Positions 22,458 through 34,106 of a DNA stretch of 64,000 nucleotides are shown here, piece by piece; within the stretch, counting starts at the first letter, position 1; each line of letters begins with the position of its first letter. The stretch comes from Stomorhina lunata (Eukaryota; Arthropoda; Insecta; Diptera; Rhiniidae), in NCBI GenBank assembly GCA_933228675.1, contig OW121741.1, forward strand, positions 35,345,952 to 35,409,951. Reading direction: 5' to 3'. The notes under the pieces are model-generated. The model was not told the origin of the DNA. It searched no databases and saw only the letters and a program-made list of their open reading frames with translations. Made by a program: the position numbers and the translations under genes.

Positions 22458-23449
22458 TTTTTAAGGATTCGTTAATCAGTGAAAATAATAGTTTTATTTG
22501 TTCCCAAATTTCATCTACTTCCTTTTCATGTTCGCGGTTAAAATGCGATTTTTGGGCACAATTTAATATTTTACAAAACGGCTACGTACATATATTTATT
22601 TAAAGTTTTTCACTTTTTACATCTTATTTTTCGTCGAAAGAATGTTGCGGTTAGCTATTAGAGTGTCCCAAAATTAAAAAAAAATCAAATTTCAAAAGCA
22701 TCAAATTTGCCCCAGTGTATATTTTTTTAACACCTAATATCTTAAATTTAATCTGTGGATATAGACAGTGTTATTGCTTTATGAATAAGACATGCATGTG
22801 TTCGTAAATATTGTAGTAATTAAATATGATTTTGTAAAAAATATATACTGTGACGGACGCTACACACTTTCCTATTTCCAATATATTTTTAGCCTAATGT
22901 AAATCATACTATAAGTTCTCTTTACGAACCAAGTTCAATTGGAGAAAGAAGAAAATCTGCACTAGTCAATTTAAAAAAATCCTTTATTTCTGTGACGGAC
23001 GCTACACAATGCGAGCCCTTTTTTACTTGACGTTATTTATATCACTCCAATTTCTTTTGATGAGGTCTTTTTCATCTAATTGTATAAAATTAAGCAGACT
23101 TCGAGCCCATACTGAAACTTGATACCTAAATGGATGTTTTTGTGATTTTTATGAACTTTTAAAAAACCTTCTATTTTAAAAAATGTATAAAAATTCGAGC
23201 AAATAAAGACCTGCCATTCACGATGATAGCAATCAAAAATTGTAAAGGATCAATATATGGTAAATGTTTTCATAAACACAAATACGTGATTTGTAAGTTT
23301 TAAAATTTTGGTTTAATGTTTTTTCGGATTTGCCTACGTGCTAAATTTTATACCAAAAGTTTATTTATTTTTGAACAAAGTCTCTTTTTAGTTCTGTCTA
23401 CTTAGTTCTGAGTTTCTCCAGTTTTCGATCCCTTCCGAAATACAGGCAA

Positions 23450-24115
23450 AAATTTCGTATTGAACATTTTTCCAAAGAAAAAAATCATATTAAAAATTTC
23501 TCTATACAACAAATTTTATATCGAAAACCTTTCTATACACACAATTTTATATTAAAAATTCTTCTACACAAAAAATTTGTAGTAAACATTTTTCTGTACT
23601 AAAAATGTTTATGGAAAATTTTTCTATACAAAAAATTTTATATGGAAATTTTTTACACAAAAAACTTTTAGATGGAAAATTTTTCTATTAAAAAAATTGT
23701 ATATGAAAAATGCTTCTTTACAAAAAAATTTATGTTGGGAAAATTTTTCTATACAAAAAAAAAATAGAATAGGTACATTGAAAATTTTCTATACAAAAAA
23801 ATTTAGATGGACAATTTTTCTATTAAAAAATTGTATATGAAAAATGCTTCTTTACAAAAAAAATTTATGTTGGGAAATTTAAAAATTTTGAATGAAAATT
23901 TCAACACAGAAAACAATTTAAATAAAAAAATGTTTCTATAGAAAAAATGTATATTGAAAGTTTTTCGGCAGAAACAATTTCAAATTGAAAATTTTTCTAT
24001 AGAAACAATTTTAAAAGGAAAATTTTTCCATACTGAAAACGTTTCTGTAAAAAAAATTTATATAGCACAGTTTTTTATAAAAAATGTTTCTTTTGTTACC
24101 AATTTTGACTTTGTA
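23450..24115. repeat. Degenerate tandem repeat, about 31-36 bp period
   Basis: About 650 bp consist of loosely repeated units of the form ATTTTTCTATACAAAAAATT followed by TTATATGGAAA. Spacing varies with indels. The repeat is not coding; the frame at 23954-24205 is just its translation. It resembles, in texture but not sequence, the larger array at 57.9-60.2 kb. Confidence 0.65.
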
Positions 24116-24155
24116 AATTCCAATGTATCGGAGTTATTGAAAATCTATATCGTTT

Positions 24156-24898
24156 TTATACCCCTCACTACCGTAGGTGGAAAGGGTATTATAAGTTTGT
24201 GCTGATGTATGTAACGCATAGAAATATTTGTCTCAGACCCACCTTTTAGTTAGAATCACTTTTTGAGTCGATTTAGCCATGTCAGTTCATCCGTCTGGCT
24301 GGCTGGACCCCCATGTAAACGATGTTATCAAAGTACAGGTCACAATTCGTTAAAATCGGTCCATTATTTATGGTACCTCCCATAGGTCGCACTTTCCGGA
24401 ATTGATATATTGGCCACAAATATCAATATTTTTTCATGAAATTTAAAACAAATACTGCTTATGTAAATTTCGTTGAAATCGGTCTACATTTGACCATAGC
24501 TCAAATGCAAACTCTTCTGTCAAAAGGCACTAAATTGGACAAAAATTACAAAAACGCTCGTAAATCTGAAGATAATGCGAATTTTAAGTATATTTTTTGC
24601 ATACATAATCTTTGTAAATAGTGTAATCAATTTGCCGAATTTCGAGATAATTATATACATAATTTATATACATAATTTTTGTAAATACTGTAATCAATTT
24701 GCCGAATTTCGAGATAATCGGTCCACATTTGACCCTAGCTCTCATATAAGTCCAAAAGATGGAAACAGCTAAAATGTATAAGTTTTGAGAAAATGTTTGT
24801 ATGATGGCAAAATTTAGCAAATATTTGTCCTTATACATTAAAAATAACACCTTTGGCCTTAGTGGTGAAGGCTATTGTATGGACGGGCTTGCTTGTTT
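24156..24898 (+). mobile_element. DINE-like element family X, copy 3
   Basis: Forward copy: TATACCCCTCACTACCGTAG hairpin start, then AAGGGTATTATAAGTTTGTG, degraded GTCY area (GTCTGGCTGGCTGG, about 24291), and end GGACGGGCTTGCTTGTTT, which has lost most of the terminal stem-loop. A 60-bp local duplication containing CAATTTGCCGAATTTCGAGA lies at about 24627-24716. Confidence 0.7.
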
Positions 24899-26312
24899 AA
24901 CCTCTAATCTGTCATATATGTTAAACAAAATGTTAAAACTTTAAAGTTATGTTGGTTTTCGATATTATCTTAAAAATCGCCAATTTTCTAGAAACCAACA
25001 TATCGGCACTTTACTATTTCTCAGGTCAAAAATCGCCAAAATGCCGACAAATCGGCAAATTTGGCAGGCTTGCTGGCAACTCTTTTCTAGTGGAATCTGT
25101 TTAAGAGAAAAAAGAGCAATTCATTTGCTCTTTCTCTCATTTGCCACAAATTTTAATGCAATTTCTCTGACTCTCTGCAGAAAACAAAAATTTAACGAAG
25201 TAAACAAACACACAAAGACGTGAAAAAAAACCTATAAAGAAAATCAATACAAAATGCAAAGAAATAAATAAAACCGGTAAATTTTTCAAGTCAACCCAAA
25301 CAATTAATCAAAATCACTTATTTTTTTTTTTTGACATTTCATTAATTAAAACACCAAAATTTTTGCGGCAAACTTCACAAAATTTCAAAAATTATCCTCG
25401 AGAAAAAAATAACAAAGGCGCTGTCTCTTTGTTTTTGTTTATTCTCTATTCCTTGTGCTTCCATTTGCACACACACTCACACATGTTTTATCACTTAATC
25501 TCTTTTAGGCTTTACATTCGTTACAAATTCGATTTTTCACCAAAATTATTCCTTTTCTTGCCATTTTTCAGCAGCCCCAACTTCGTGTTGGGGAGCTAAA
25601 TTTTTTTTGTTGCTTTTTTCACTTGCGGAATTTTCAATTAAAATTATTTTGCTTACATTTGATTTCACTTGTCGACGTAAGCGAACATGTCGCAGCTTGA
25701 GATTGTGTAAAATTTGCACATTTTCAATTGGATTTTAGTGCAAAATTTTTAAACTCAAAAACACAACACCAAAATTCACGTCTACTTTTAATCGTAACAG
25801 AGATGTGGAATTAATCTGTCAGTTCTATTGGCAAATGTTGTGTTGTGACATGTCTGCTTTAGACGTCTGTTAACGGTAGCAGCATCTGTTAACGGCAGGA
25901 CAGAGTTGTAAACGATGGTGGATGGAATGACTTAACAGTGTTGTTAAATATATTTGAAAAATACTCTTAAATAATTACAAGATTATAAAATTCTTGTTAA
26001 GATACAGGAAAATTCGTCTAAAATAGGTAACAAATTTGGTTTCATGCCCAGAGGAATGTTAAAAGATATAAATTCGATTTCAGTTTTATATATCATGTAA
26101 TTAGTTAATATTACCTTAAAAAAAATAAATTAAGTGCTTATTTCGAATTTATCATATCTATATGTATATATAAAAATCAAAACTTTTCGTTGTAATTTTA
26201 TATCTCCAGAACGGGCTCACCTATCCGAACCAAATGTTTAAGTTTTGTTCGGACTATTAAGAAGATGGTTTATGCTTGAAATCGGTCGAGCGGTTCTTCA
26301 TTTTTCACATAT
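24899..26312. other. Mostly unique DNA with CTCTC-rich segment; no gene
   Basis: No exon is supported. At 25107-25130 an inverted repeat AAAGAGCAA / TTTGCTCTTT is surrounded by CTCTC words; at about 25865-25905 the word TCTGTTAACGG occurs twice 20 bp apart (Myb-like TAACGG). These could be regulatory but nothing anchors them. The right part (26160-26310) reads like a generic repeat flank (CTCCAGAACGGGCTCACC). Confidence 0.25.
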
Positions 26313-27602
26313 GGGGCAAATCCTGCATGACGGAAGATACATATGTACGGATTTTGTTGTACTTAAATGTATCCCATTGTCGTTCTACACTAGATAGTTT
26401 TGCACAGATTTCAGGGAATATTAGCCCATCGATTGGATCGAATGGCGTTTGTTAATTTATATATTTGTTTTGGAGGAAAAAGATATTCGCTTTTATAGTG
26501 CTGTGAGGCCCTATGCTCCACTGGGAGTCAAGGATAACAGAAGAAGAAGAATAGTGCTGTGACGGACGCTACAAAAAATGGAAGTGGCTTTTTTTCAACA
26601 CGTGTTTCTGTAAATTTTATCAAATCGGTCATAGTAATAAAAAAATTGTAAATACATTGAAGATAGAGGAAAATCAGAGGATTCCAAAACAGCTTTTATA
26701 AAATATTTTTAAGTTTCCAGTTTCACCAAAAATCCATAAATTTACTGTTGCGGACGCTACGTGACGGACGATACAGTTTTTACTTGAATGTCTTTTATTA
26801 GGAAAAAATTCATATTTCATATTCTTTTAAGGATTCGTTAATCTGTGAAAATAATGGTTGTATTTGTTCCCGAATTTCATCCCTTTCCTTTTCATGTTCG
26901 CGGTTAAAATGCGTTTTTGGGCACAATTTAATATTTCACAAAACGGCTAAATACATATATTTATTTAAAGTTTTATACTTTTTACATTTATTTTTCGTCG
27001 CAAAAATAACAAAAAATCAAATTTTAAAATCATCAAAGTGTATATTTTTTAACACCTAATATCTTAAATTTAATATGTGGATATTGACAGTGTTATTGCT
27101 TTATGAATAAGACAGATATGTGTTCGTAAATTTTGTATCTAATAAATATGGTTTTGTAAAAAATATATACTGTGACGCATGCTACACACTTTCTTTTACA
27201 TATTATTTTGTTAAATGCTATATAAACATCTTATATTTTTAGCCTAATGTTAAGCATACTATAAGTCCTCTTTACCAAGTTCAATTTGAGAAAAAAGAAA
27301 AAATGCACTAGTCAAATTAAAAAGAAAAAAAACTTTATTTCTGTGACGGACGCTAGATACTGTGGGTCCTTTTTTACTTAAAGTTATTTATATCACTTCA
27401 ATTACTTTTGATGGGGTCTTTTACATCTAATTGCATAACATTAAGCAGACTTTGAGCCCCTACAAAAACTTGATGCCTAAATGGATGTTTTTGCAATTTT
27501 TATGAATTTTTAAAAAACCTATCATTTGAAAAAATTTATAAAAATTCGAGATGGGTGCAAATAAAGACCTGCAATTCACGAAGAGACCAATCAAAAATTG
27601 CA
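26313..27602 (+). mobile_element. Family M DNA transposon, copy B, 3'-truncated
   Basis: Starts GGGGCAAATCCTGCATGACG and is collinear with copies A and C to about 27602, where similarity stops before the right TIR. Motifs TGACGGACGCTAC or variants occur at about 26335, 26560, 26749-26775, 27171 and 27342. It lacks both insertions of copy A but carries a 44-bp retroelement scrap at 26507-26550. Confidence 0.7.
26507..26550 (+). mobile_element. 44-bp non-LTR 3'-end insertion with 12-bp TSD
   Basis: The insert is flanked by perfect 12-bp repeats ATAGTGCTGTGA (26495-26506 and 26551-26562). Other family M copies have the site once. The 44 bases encode ALCSTGSQG-stop followed by an (AAG)n tail, the extreme C-terminus and 3' end of the non-LTR family at 1960-2528. 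This is an extremely 5'-truncated retrotransposition product. Confidence 0.85.
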
Positions 27603-28018
27603 ATACTACATTCAGTATATGCAGTTGCTTCCCAGGAAAAATTTTACAGGATGTGGAAGTTAGTAAAAAGTGATATGAAGTCATAAAGACTTTGAAGCTC
27701 TTTAGTGGCCATTTCGGATATACTTGAATGAGTTTCCGACATTATTGGTGAATGCTTTAGGGGACCAGATTCTAAAACTGTACTCAGTATATGCAGTTGT
27801 TTCTCAGGAAAAATTTTACAGGATGTGGAATTTAAAAAAAAGTGAAATGGCGTCATAAGGACTTTGTCATTTTAGACAGACCTGAAAGGGTTGTGATATG
27901 CTGGGTAAAAGCTCTACAGGAGCATTATTAGTATATGCAGTTGTTTCTCAGGAAAAATTCGACAGTAGGTGGAATGTAGTAAAAAGAAATACGAAGTTAT
28001 AAGGACTTTTTGAGCGAA
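27603..28018. repeat. Three diverged tandem units of about 150-170 bp
   Basis: The word GTATATGCAGTTG(T/C)TTC(T/C) followed by CAGGAAAAATT starts units at about 27616, 27788 and 27936. Each continues with (G/A)ACAG..TGTGGAA and ends in ATAAGGACTTT-like sequence. No coding content. They adjoin the truncated edge of family M copy B. Confidence 0.6.
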
Positions 28019-28977
28019 ATTGGGTCAATATTTCGGGTACCTCCCATACGGATGACTTCCTGGAATAGAGTTTTTGGACCTTAACAGCCACAAATTTAGT
28101 TGTATATTAATAATATTTAGTTGTATATTAATAATATTCAGCACAAATATTGCTTATTATAACCTTAATCAGTGTACGTAATTTTGTAGAAATCGGCCCA
28201 TATTTGACGTTTATATGCACATAAACAAAAACGCCTATAACTCTAAAGATAAATATTTTGTAAATATAAACCAATAACCAAAATTTGGTAACAATCGGTC
28301 CACAATTGACCCTAGCTCCCATATCAGGCCCTTAGCCGGAAATGTCAATAGTCTCGAAATTTTGAAAAATAGCACATAGTATATATACGTATGTCTCTAA
28401 TAGCCCATTCACACTATAAGTTTTTAGGTGTTTTCGGAAATGAAAGCACCATCGAAAACTTTACCATTCACATTATGGAAATTTGTTTTCGGATTTTTTA
28501 CTATCGATTATTTTAAAAACCCGAACACGAAATGCTTTTGACTTATTGGATATCATTAATACACAATAAAATAATAATTTTTCAATTTTATAATGTTTTT
28601 TTCCGAAATTTTTAAAATTAAAATTATTGTTTTTTTATATTTTATTTTACACTGACATTTATTTTTTATATTTTTCCATTTTCTTATCTAGAGTCGTAAT
28701 AAATGGTATGAACTCAGTGTTGCATCGGTATTTTAATTGCTTTCAAATAAGTTTTCATTGAAAACTCATACGGAAGGAGTTTTCGTTTTGTATGGGAAAA
28801 CTTAAGTTTTCAATATTGTTTTGAGGCGAAAACTACTTTAACTAGTTTTCGAGCTCAATGTGAATGAGCTATAAGACTTAAGGAAAACTTGTTTAATTGT
28901 TGGTCCATATTTGACCTTAGTAGTGAAGGGTATGATATAGTCGGGCTTGACCGGCTATAGCTTTTCTTACTTGTTTT
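28019..28977 (+). mobile_element. Diverged DINE-like element X4 carrying a MITE
   Basis: This is a sister of the copy at 54636-55322: shared GTACCTCCCATACGG-like start region, CCAATAACCAAAATTTGG and the end AGTCGGGCTTGACCGGCTAT with CTTACTTGTTT. It is 5'-truncated and contains a 471-bp MITE at 28401-28871 that the sister lacks. Confidence 0.65.
28401..28871. mobile_element. MITE with TAA TSD (PIF/Harbinger-like)
   Basis: Ends are TAGCCCATTCACACT and the complement AATGTGAATGAGCTA. The sequence TAA flanks both sides (28398-28400, 28872-28874). The sister DINE-like copy at about 55218 reads TCTCTAAGACTT with a single TAA, an exact empty site. A 3-bp TWA duplication is characteristic of PIF/Harbinger elements. 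Its interior also carries GTTTTCG words near each end. No ORF. Confidence 0.8.
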
Positions 28978-29688
28978 TGTTTATAAATGTCAATATTTTT
29001 TGAACATAATTATTCAAATTTGATTATTCAAAAATCAAATTGTTTGATTATTCATAGCTATTGTTGATCAGAACTATCAAATATTCGATTAATTGATTAA
29101 TTTTTATATCGATTAAACAAAAAATTATGTCTAGTTCTTACAGACAAAAGTTTAAATAATTGCTTTTAAATTTTAAAGATTAAAAAAATTAAAAAAAGCG
29201 ACAGCTTGTGAAAGCTTTACCCTTAACTTTCCCAAAATTTTTAAAATTTCAAAATTGATCTACAAATGTGTGAGTTGGAGGTACTATAGTACATACTACT
29301 ACTTACCAGAAAACAGTTTTTCGCGAATATCTCAAAATTTTGCAGGTGTTTCGAAATCTTTGAAAATGATTTTTTTATGTACTTACCTTTAGTCCCCACT
29401 AGATTGCTTTCTAAGTTTTTACAAAAGTTGATCATTTGTTCATATTTTTTTATATATTAATTTGTTCATATAATATCTGTCCCTAAAATAAGTTAAATTT
29501 ATTTCATATTAGTCTCTAATGATCGACCTTAAAAAAAGTTTTGTCTCGAAAAAAATAAACTATTCTTAATTCTGAAATATAATTGGATAATTCTAAAATA
29601 TTAGTATCTTAAATAGGTCGTGAATCTTTTTCATGTGAAAATTAATTTGCCTGACCTACTCCGAAGAAAGCCAAGAAAATTTTAAAAA
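28978..29688. other. No gene recognised
   Basis: AT-rich sequence with short frames only; no repeat structure identified. Confidence 0.35.
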
Positions 29689-29850
29689 GGGGCTGTTCAC
29701 ATATTACGTAACGCTATTTTCATAGATTTTTAACTCCCTCCCCCACTCTGTAACACATTTTAATGGAAATATGCATACAAAATTCCTCCAGCGTAATAAA
29801 ACGTAATACCCCCTCCCCCAAAGAGCGTTACGTAACATGTGAACATACCC
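29689..29850. mobile_element. 162-bp MITE with long TIRs
   Basis: Left arm GGGGCTGTTCACATATTACG and right arm complement GGGTATGTTCACATGTTACG both continue TAACGCT, and CTCCCCC tracts lie inside both arms. The short palindrome-like structure and the TGTTCACATxTTACGTAACG ends are typical of widely distributed arthropod MITEs. A target duplication could not be fixed in the A-rich flank. Confidence 0.75.
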
Positions 29851-30712
29851 AAAGTATCTCTAAATAAGTTAAAGACTCAAATTTAGTGTTATCTTCATGT
29901 TATGTTAACAATACAAGAGTAAAACTGATATATTCCAACCGAAGACGTCAAAGTTATTTTTTCATATCAACGAAAAAGTAATTTTTTATGCCGAAGTGTT
30001 TTTTTTTTGCCTTTAATAAAATGGCAATTTTGATATTAAAAGATTTAAGCAGATTTATTTTAATAAAATTTTGTAAAAAAAAGGTTTTAGCGAATATTTT
30101 CTGGCATCAAGTATTTTCTGGCAACTCTGGCTGTTCATTGAACATCAGATCTGCCTTATCGACATATCACCATACAATGATAAAGTTGGATACAGTTTTC
30201 AAGTTTGTGTAGCGCCATCTTTGCGTTAAATTAGTTAACATGTAAGAGCATTGCCAGATGAAATTTTTAAATTTATTTTCACATTGAGATATAGATGGCG
30301 GTTAATGTCAAATGTACTTTACTTTATTTTTAACTAAAATAATAAAACTCGAAAAGTATCGTCTGTAATATTTTGTGATGTGCTTCTTCAATTTACTTAC
30401 TTTTACTTCATGAACCAAAATTAAAATGTCAAAAAGTACATAAATACTTTAAAAGAACTTTTATTTCAAATTGATAATATAACATAGATATTTTTTAAAT
30501 ACTGTTAAATTTTTGAAAACTAAATGAAACTTAGAACTAAATTAAAAAGAAAAATTGGCCAGAAAATAAGTGTTAAAATCATTTATATTCTGGTATAAGG
30601 AAAGAAATTCAACAAAATTATTTACATTAAAAAAAACAAAAAAATTTAATGAATAAAATTGATCATGGCCAAAAAATGTACAAGAAATAAGTTAAAAAAA
30701 TTAAAAACTCCT
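29851..30712 (-). other. Downstream flank / probable 3' UTR of the 30.7 kb exon
   Basis: No other gene is seen. The part next to the exon (about 30400-30712) follows its TAG stop on the minus strand and is AT-rich like a fly 3' UTR. No single convincing polyadenylation signal can be chosen; TTTATT on the plus strand at about 30470 would be an AATAAA on the minus strand. Confidence 0.3.
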
Positions 30713-31479
30713 CTAATCCACTTGTTTGCCCTCATCTCTGTTCTTACGGAATGATACGGAATGAATGAGCAATGGAGGCAGTGCTCCTCTTAGCATTTGT
30801 AAACGTTTGCTCTTTTCCTTTTCCGGACGTCTGACATCTTCGCGAGACGATGAAGAGGATGGCGTCACAGCACCACTGGCTAGTATCTCTGTACTCTGGG
30901 ATATCATGGCCGATTTACGGAAATAACGTGGCATAGAATAATCAACTGCATTAAGTTTGGCGGCATTTGCTGTCTGTATCGAGTACAAACTTTGTGAAAC
31001 TCTGTATTTCTCCACAGTTGGAGTATCTTCGTAGTTTTTGGGTAAATTACTAAACGATATAGAAGGCACTTCGGGAGTCATACTAATAATGTTGCCCGAG
31101 CCGGTTATGGAAAAGATATCAGTTTCACTAGCTGCCGAGCGTACATTGAAATGGGGCACACTTTTGGCATTGCGCAAGAATTTACGTGGTCCAGCAGTGC
31201 TCATTGCAGAACCGGGCAGAAGATGAGGATGTCGATCGATTAGGCGTGGTCTCAATATGACTTCATCATCAAGTTTAGGCTCGGCATTGTTAGTTTCTTC
31301 TTCAGCTATGGCATCAAACTTCTTGGGGGTCAATGTTTGACTGCCTTCGGGTGAGGAATCGGTGCTTAGAGTAAAGGTTATACGCTTGTCGGGCGAAACT
31401 ACTTTACTATTATCACTAGCAGACCTGGCTGAATCGTCTGTGAATTTAGGTGAATCCAAGGCATCGCCATTAAGATTAG
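30713..31479 (-). CDS. Terminal coding exon, unrecognised Ser/Thr-rich tail
   Basis: On the minus strand a polypyrimidine tract and TTCTTAG acceptor (AG at 31480-31481) lead into a 767-nt open segment that enters after the first base of a codon. It encodes 254 residues from NLNGDALDSPKF to DEGKQVD and ends in TAG at 30713. Composition is Ser/Thr/Pro-rich with many basic-Ser motifs (PRKFLRNAKSVPHF, YFRKSAMISQS) and no hydrophobic membrane span, like a cytoplasmic regulatory tail of a membrane protein. There is no good internal start; the apparent N-terminus is a splice junction. I do not recognise the protein. It could be an alternative last exon of the gene with exons at 60607-61322, because it uses the same entry phase; it could also be a separate gene. 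Balanced codon use and a clean acceptor make it real coding DNA. Confidence 0.8.
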
Positions 31480-31623
31480 CTAAGAAAAGAGATACAAAAA
31501 AAATGTATTAGGAAACATTTAAAGAAAGCTTTAGCTGTTACTTTAACTTTTAAAGGAAAAGCTTAAACTAAGATTTAATATAACTAAAGAAGAAACTAAG
31601 ACTAAATAGATTAACTTTCTAGG
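31480..31623 (-). other. Intron segment between satellite and acceptor
   Basis: About 140 bp of intron containing the polypyrimidine tract of the downstream acceptor on the minus strand. The 11-bp satellite starts immediately beyond it. Confidence 0.6.
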
Positions 31624-34106
31624 TTCAGTTCTAGTTTCAGTTCTAGTTTAGTTCTAGTTCAGTTCTAGTTCAGTTCTAGTTCAGATCTAGTTCAGTTCTA
31701 GTTCAGTTCTAGTTCAGTTCTAGTTCAGTTCTAGTTCAGTTCTAGTTCAGTTCTAGTTCAGTTCTAGTTCAGTTCTAGTTCAGTTCTAGTTCAGTTCTAG
31801 TTCAGTTCTAGTTCAGTTCTAGTTCAGTTCTAGTTCAGTTCTAGTTCAGTTCTAGTTCAGTTCTAGTTCAGTTCTAGTTCAGTTCTAGTTCAGTTCTAGT
31901 TCAGTTCTAGTTCAGTTCTAGTTCAGTTCTAGTTCAGTTCTAGTTCAGTTCTAGTTCAGTTCTAGTTCAGTTCTAGTTCAGTTCTAGTTCAGTTCTAGTT
32001 CAGTTCTAGTTCAGTTCTAGTTCAGTTCTAGTTCAGTTCTAGTTCAGTTCTAGTTCAGTTCTAGTTCAGTTCTAGTTCAGTTCTAGTTCAGTTCTAGTTC
32101 AGTTCTAGTTCAGTTCTAGTTCAGTTCTAGTTCAGTTCTAGTTCAGTTCTAGTTCAGTTCTAGTTTAGTTCTAGTTCAGTTCTAGTTCAGTTCTAGTTCA
32201 GTTCTAGTTCAGTTCTAGTTCAGTTCTAGTTCAGTTCTTGTTCAGTTCTAGTTCAGTTCTAGTTCAGTTCTAGTTCAGTTCTAGTTCAGTTCTAGTTCAG
32301 TTCTAGTTCAGTTCTAGTTCAGTTCTAGTTCAGTTCTAGTTCAGTTCTAGTTCAGTTCTAGTTCAGTTCTAGTTCAGTTCTAGTTCAGTTCTAGTTCAGT
32401 TCTAGTTCAGTTCTAGTTCAGTTCTAGTTCAGTTCTAGTTCAGTTCTAGTTCAGTTCTAGTTCAGTTCTAGTTCAGTTCTAGTTCAGTTCTAGTTCAGTT
32501 CTAGTTCAGTTCTAGTTCAGTTCTAGTTCAGTTCTAGTTCAGTTCTAGTTCAGTTCTAGTTCAGTTCTAGTTCAGTTCTAGTTCAGTTCTAGTTCAGTTC
32601 TAGTTCAGTTCTAGTTCAGTTCTAGTTCAGTTCTAGTTCAGTTCTAGTTCAGTTCTAGTTCAGTTCTAGTTCAGTTCTAGTTCAGTTCTAGTTCAGTTCT
32701 AGTTCAGTTCTAGTTCAGTTCTAGTTCAGTTCTAGTTCAGTTCTAGTTCAGTTCTAGTTCAGTTCTAGTTCAGTTCTAGTTCAGTTCTAGTTCAGTTCTA
32801 GTTCAGTTCTAGTTCAGTTCTAGTTCAGTTCTAGTTCAGTTCTAGTTCAGTTCTAGTTCAGTTCTAGTTCAGTTCTAGTTCAGTTCTAGTTCAGTTCTAG
32901 TTCAGTTCTAGTTCAGTTCTAGTTCAGTTCTAGTTCAGTTCTAGTTCAGTTCTAGTTCAGTTCTAGTTCAGTTCTAGTTCAGTTCTAGTTCAGTTCTAGT
33001 TCAGTTCTAGTTCAGTTCTAGTTCAGTTCTAGTTCAGTTCTAGTTCAGTTCTAGTTCAGTTCTAGTTCAGTTCTAGTTCAGTTCTAGTTCAGTTCTAGTT
33101 CAGTTCTAGTTCAGTTCTAGTTCAGTTCTAGTTCAGTTCTAGTTCAGTTCTAGTTCAGTTCTAGTTCAGTTCTAGTTCAGTTCTAGTTCAGTTCTAGTTC
33201 AGTTCTAGTTCAGTTCTAGTTCAGTTCTAGTTCAGTTCTAGTTCAGTTCTAGTTCAGTTCTAGTTCAGTTCTAGTTCAGTTCTAGTTCAGTTCTAGTTCA
33301 GTTCTAGTTCAGTTCTAGTTCAGTTCTAGTTCAGTTCTAGTTCAGTTCTAGTTCAGTTCTAGTTCAGTTCTAGTTCAGTTCTAGTTCAGTTCTAGTTCAG
33401 TTCTAGTTCAGTTCTAGTTCAGTTCTAGTTCAGTTCTAGTTCAGTTCTAGTTCAGTTCTAGTTCAGTTCTAGTTCAGTTCTAGTTCAGTTCTAGTTCAGT
33501 TCTAGTTCAGTTCTAGTTCAGTTCTAGTTCAGTTCTAGTTCAGTTCTAGTTCAGTTCTAGTTCAGTTCTAGTTCAGTTCTAGTTCAGTTCTAGTTCAGTT
33601 CTAGTTCAGTTCTAGTTCAGTTCTAGTTCAGTTCTAGTTCAGTTCTAGTTCAGTTCTAGTTCAGTTCTAGTTCAGTTCTAGTTCAGTTCTAGTTCAGTTC
33701 TAGTTCAGTTCTAGTTCAGTTCTAGTTCAGTTCTAGTTCAGTTCTAGTTCAGTTCTAGTTCAGTTCTAGTTCAGTTCTAGTTCAGTTCTAGTTCAGTTCT
33801 AGTTCAGTTCTAGTTCAGTTCTAGTTCAGTTCTAGTTCAGTTCTAGTTCAGTTCTAGTTCAGTTCTAGTTCAGTTCTAGTTCAGTTCTAGTTCAGTTCTA
33901 GTTCAGTTCTAGTTCAGTTCTAGTTCAGTTCTAGTTCAGTTCTAGTTCAGTTCTAGTTCAGTTCTAGTTCAGTTCTAGTTCAGTTCTAGTTCAGTTCTAG
34001 TTCAGTTCTAGTTCAGTTCTAGTTCAGTTCTAGTTCAGTTCTAGTTCAGTTCTAGTTCAGTTCTAGTTCAGTTCTAGGTTTAGTTCTAGTTTAATTCTAG
34101 TTCAGT
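31624..34106. repeat. 11-bp satellite, about 225 copies
   Basis: A nearly invariant tandem array of the 11-mer TTCTAGTTCAG spans about 2.48 kb. The unit is itself a 6+5 dimer (AGTTCT + AGTTC). Variants are confined mostly to the edges (TTCTAGTTTCAG and TTCTAGTTTAG at the left, a GGTTTAGTT at the right end), with two isolated interior changes near 32164 (TTTAG) and 32238 (TTCTTG). Such homogeneity indicates recent amplification. If the flanking minus-strand exons belong together, the array lies in an intron about 140 bp upstream of a splice acceptor. Array length may differ from the true genome because such arrays collapse in assembly. Confidence 0.97.

Larger units (their letters stand above)
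18295..23334 (+). mobile_element. Family M DNA transposon, copy A, interrupted
   Basis: Copy A begins GGGCAAATCCTGCATGACGG and ends TCGGATTTGCC. It is collinear with copies at 26313-27602 and 47719-49023. It has been split by two insertions (18675-19770 and about 19851-22457). The family's signature is a repeated 13-bp motif, TGACGGACGCTAC or a close variant, here at 18309, 18488, 19778, 19791, 22851 and 22993. No transposase is encoded. The right TIR has lost one C, and the flanks do not show a clean duplication for this copy. Confidence 0.7.

Noticed and set aside
30713..31459. Separate 248-aa protein starting at a TTG codon
   Set aside because: A good splice acceptor lies just upstream and the frame is open through it, so the apparent start is a splice junction.
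31624..34106. CRISPR-like regular repeat array
   Set aside because: Units are contiguous 11-mers with no unique spacers; this is a eukaryotic satellite.
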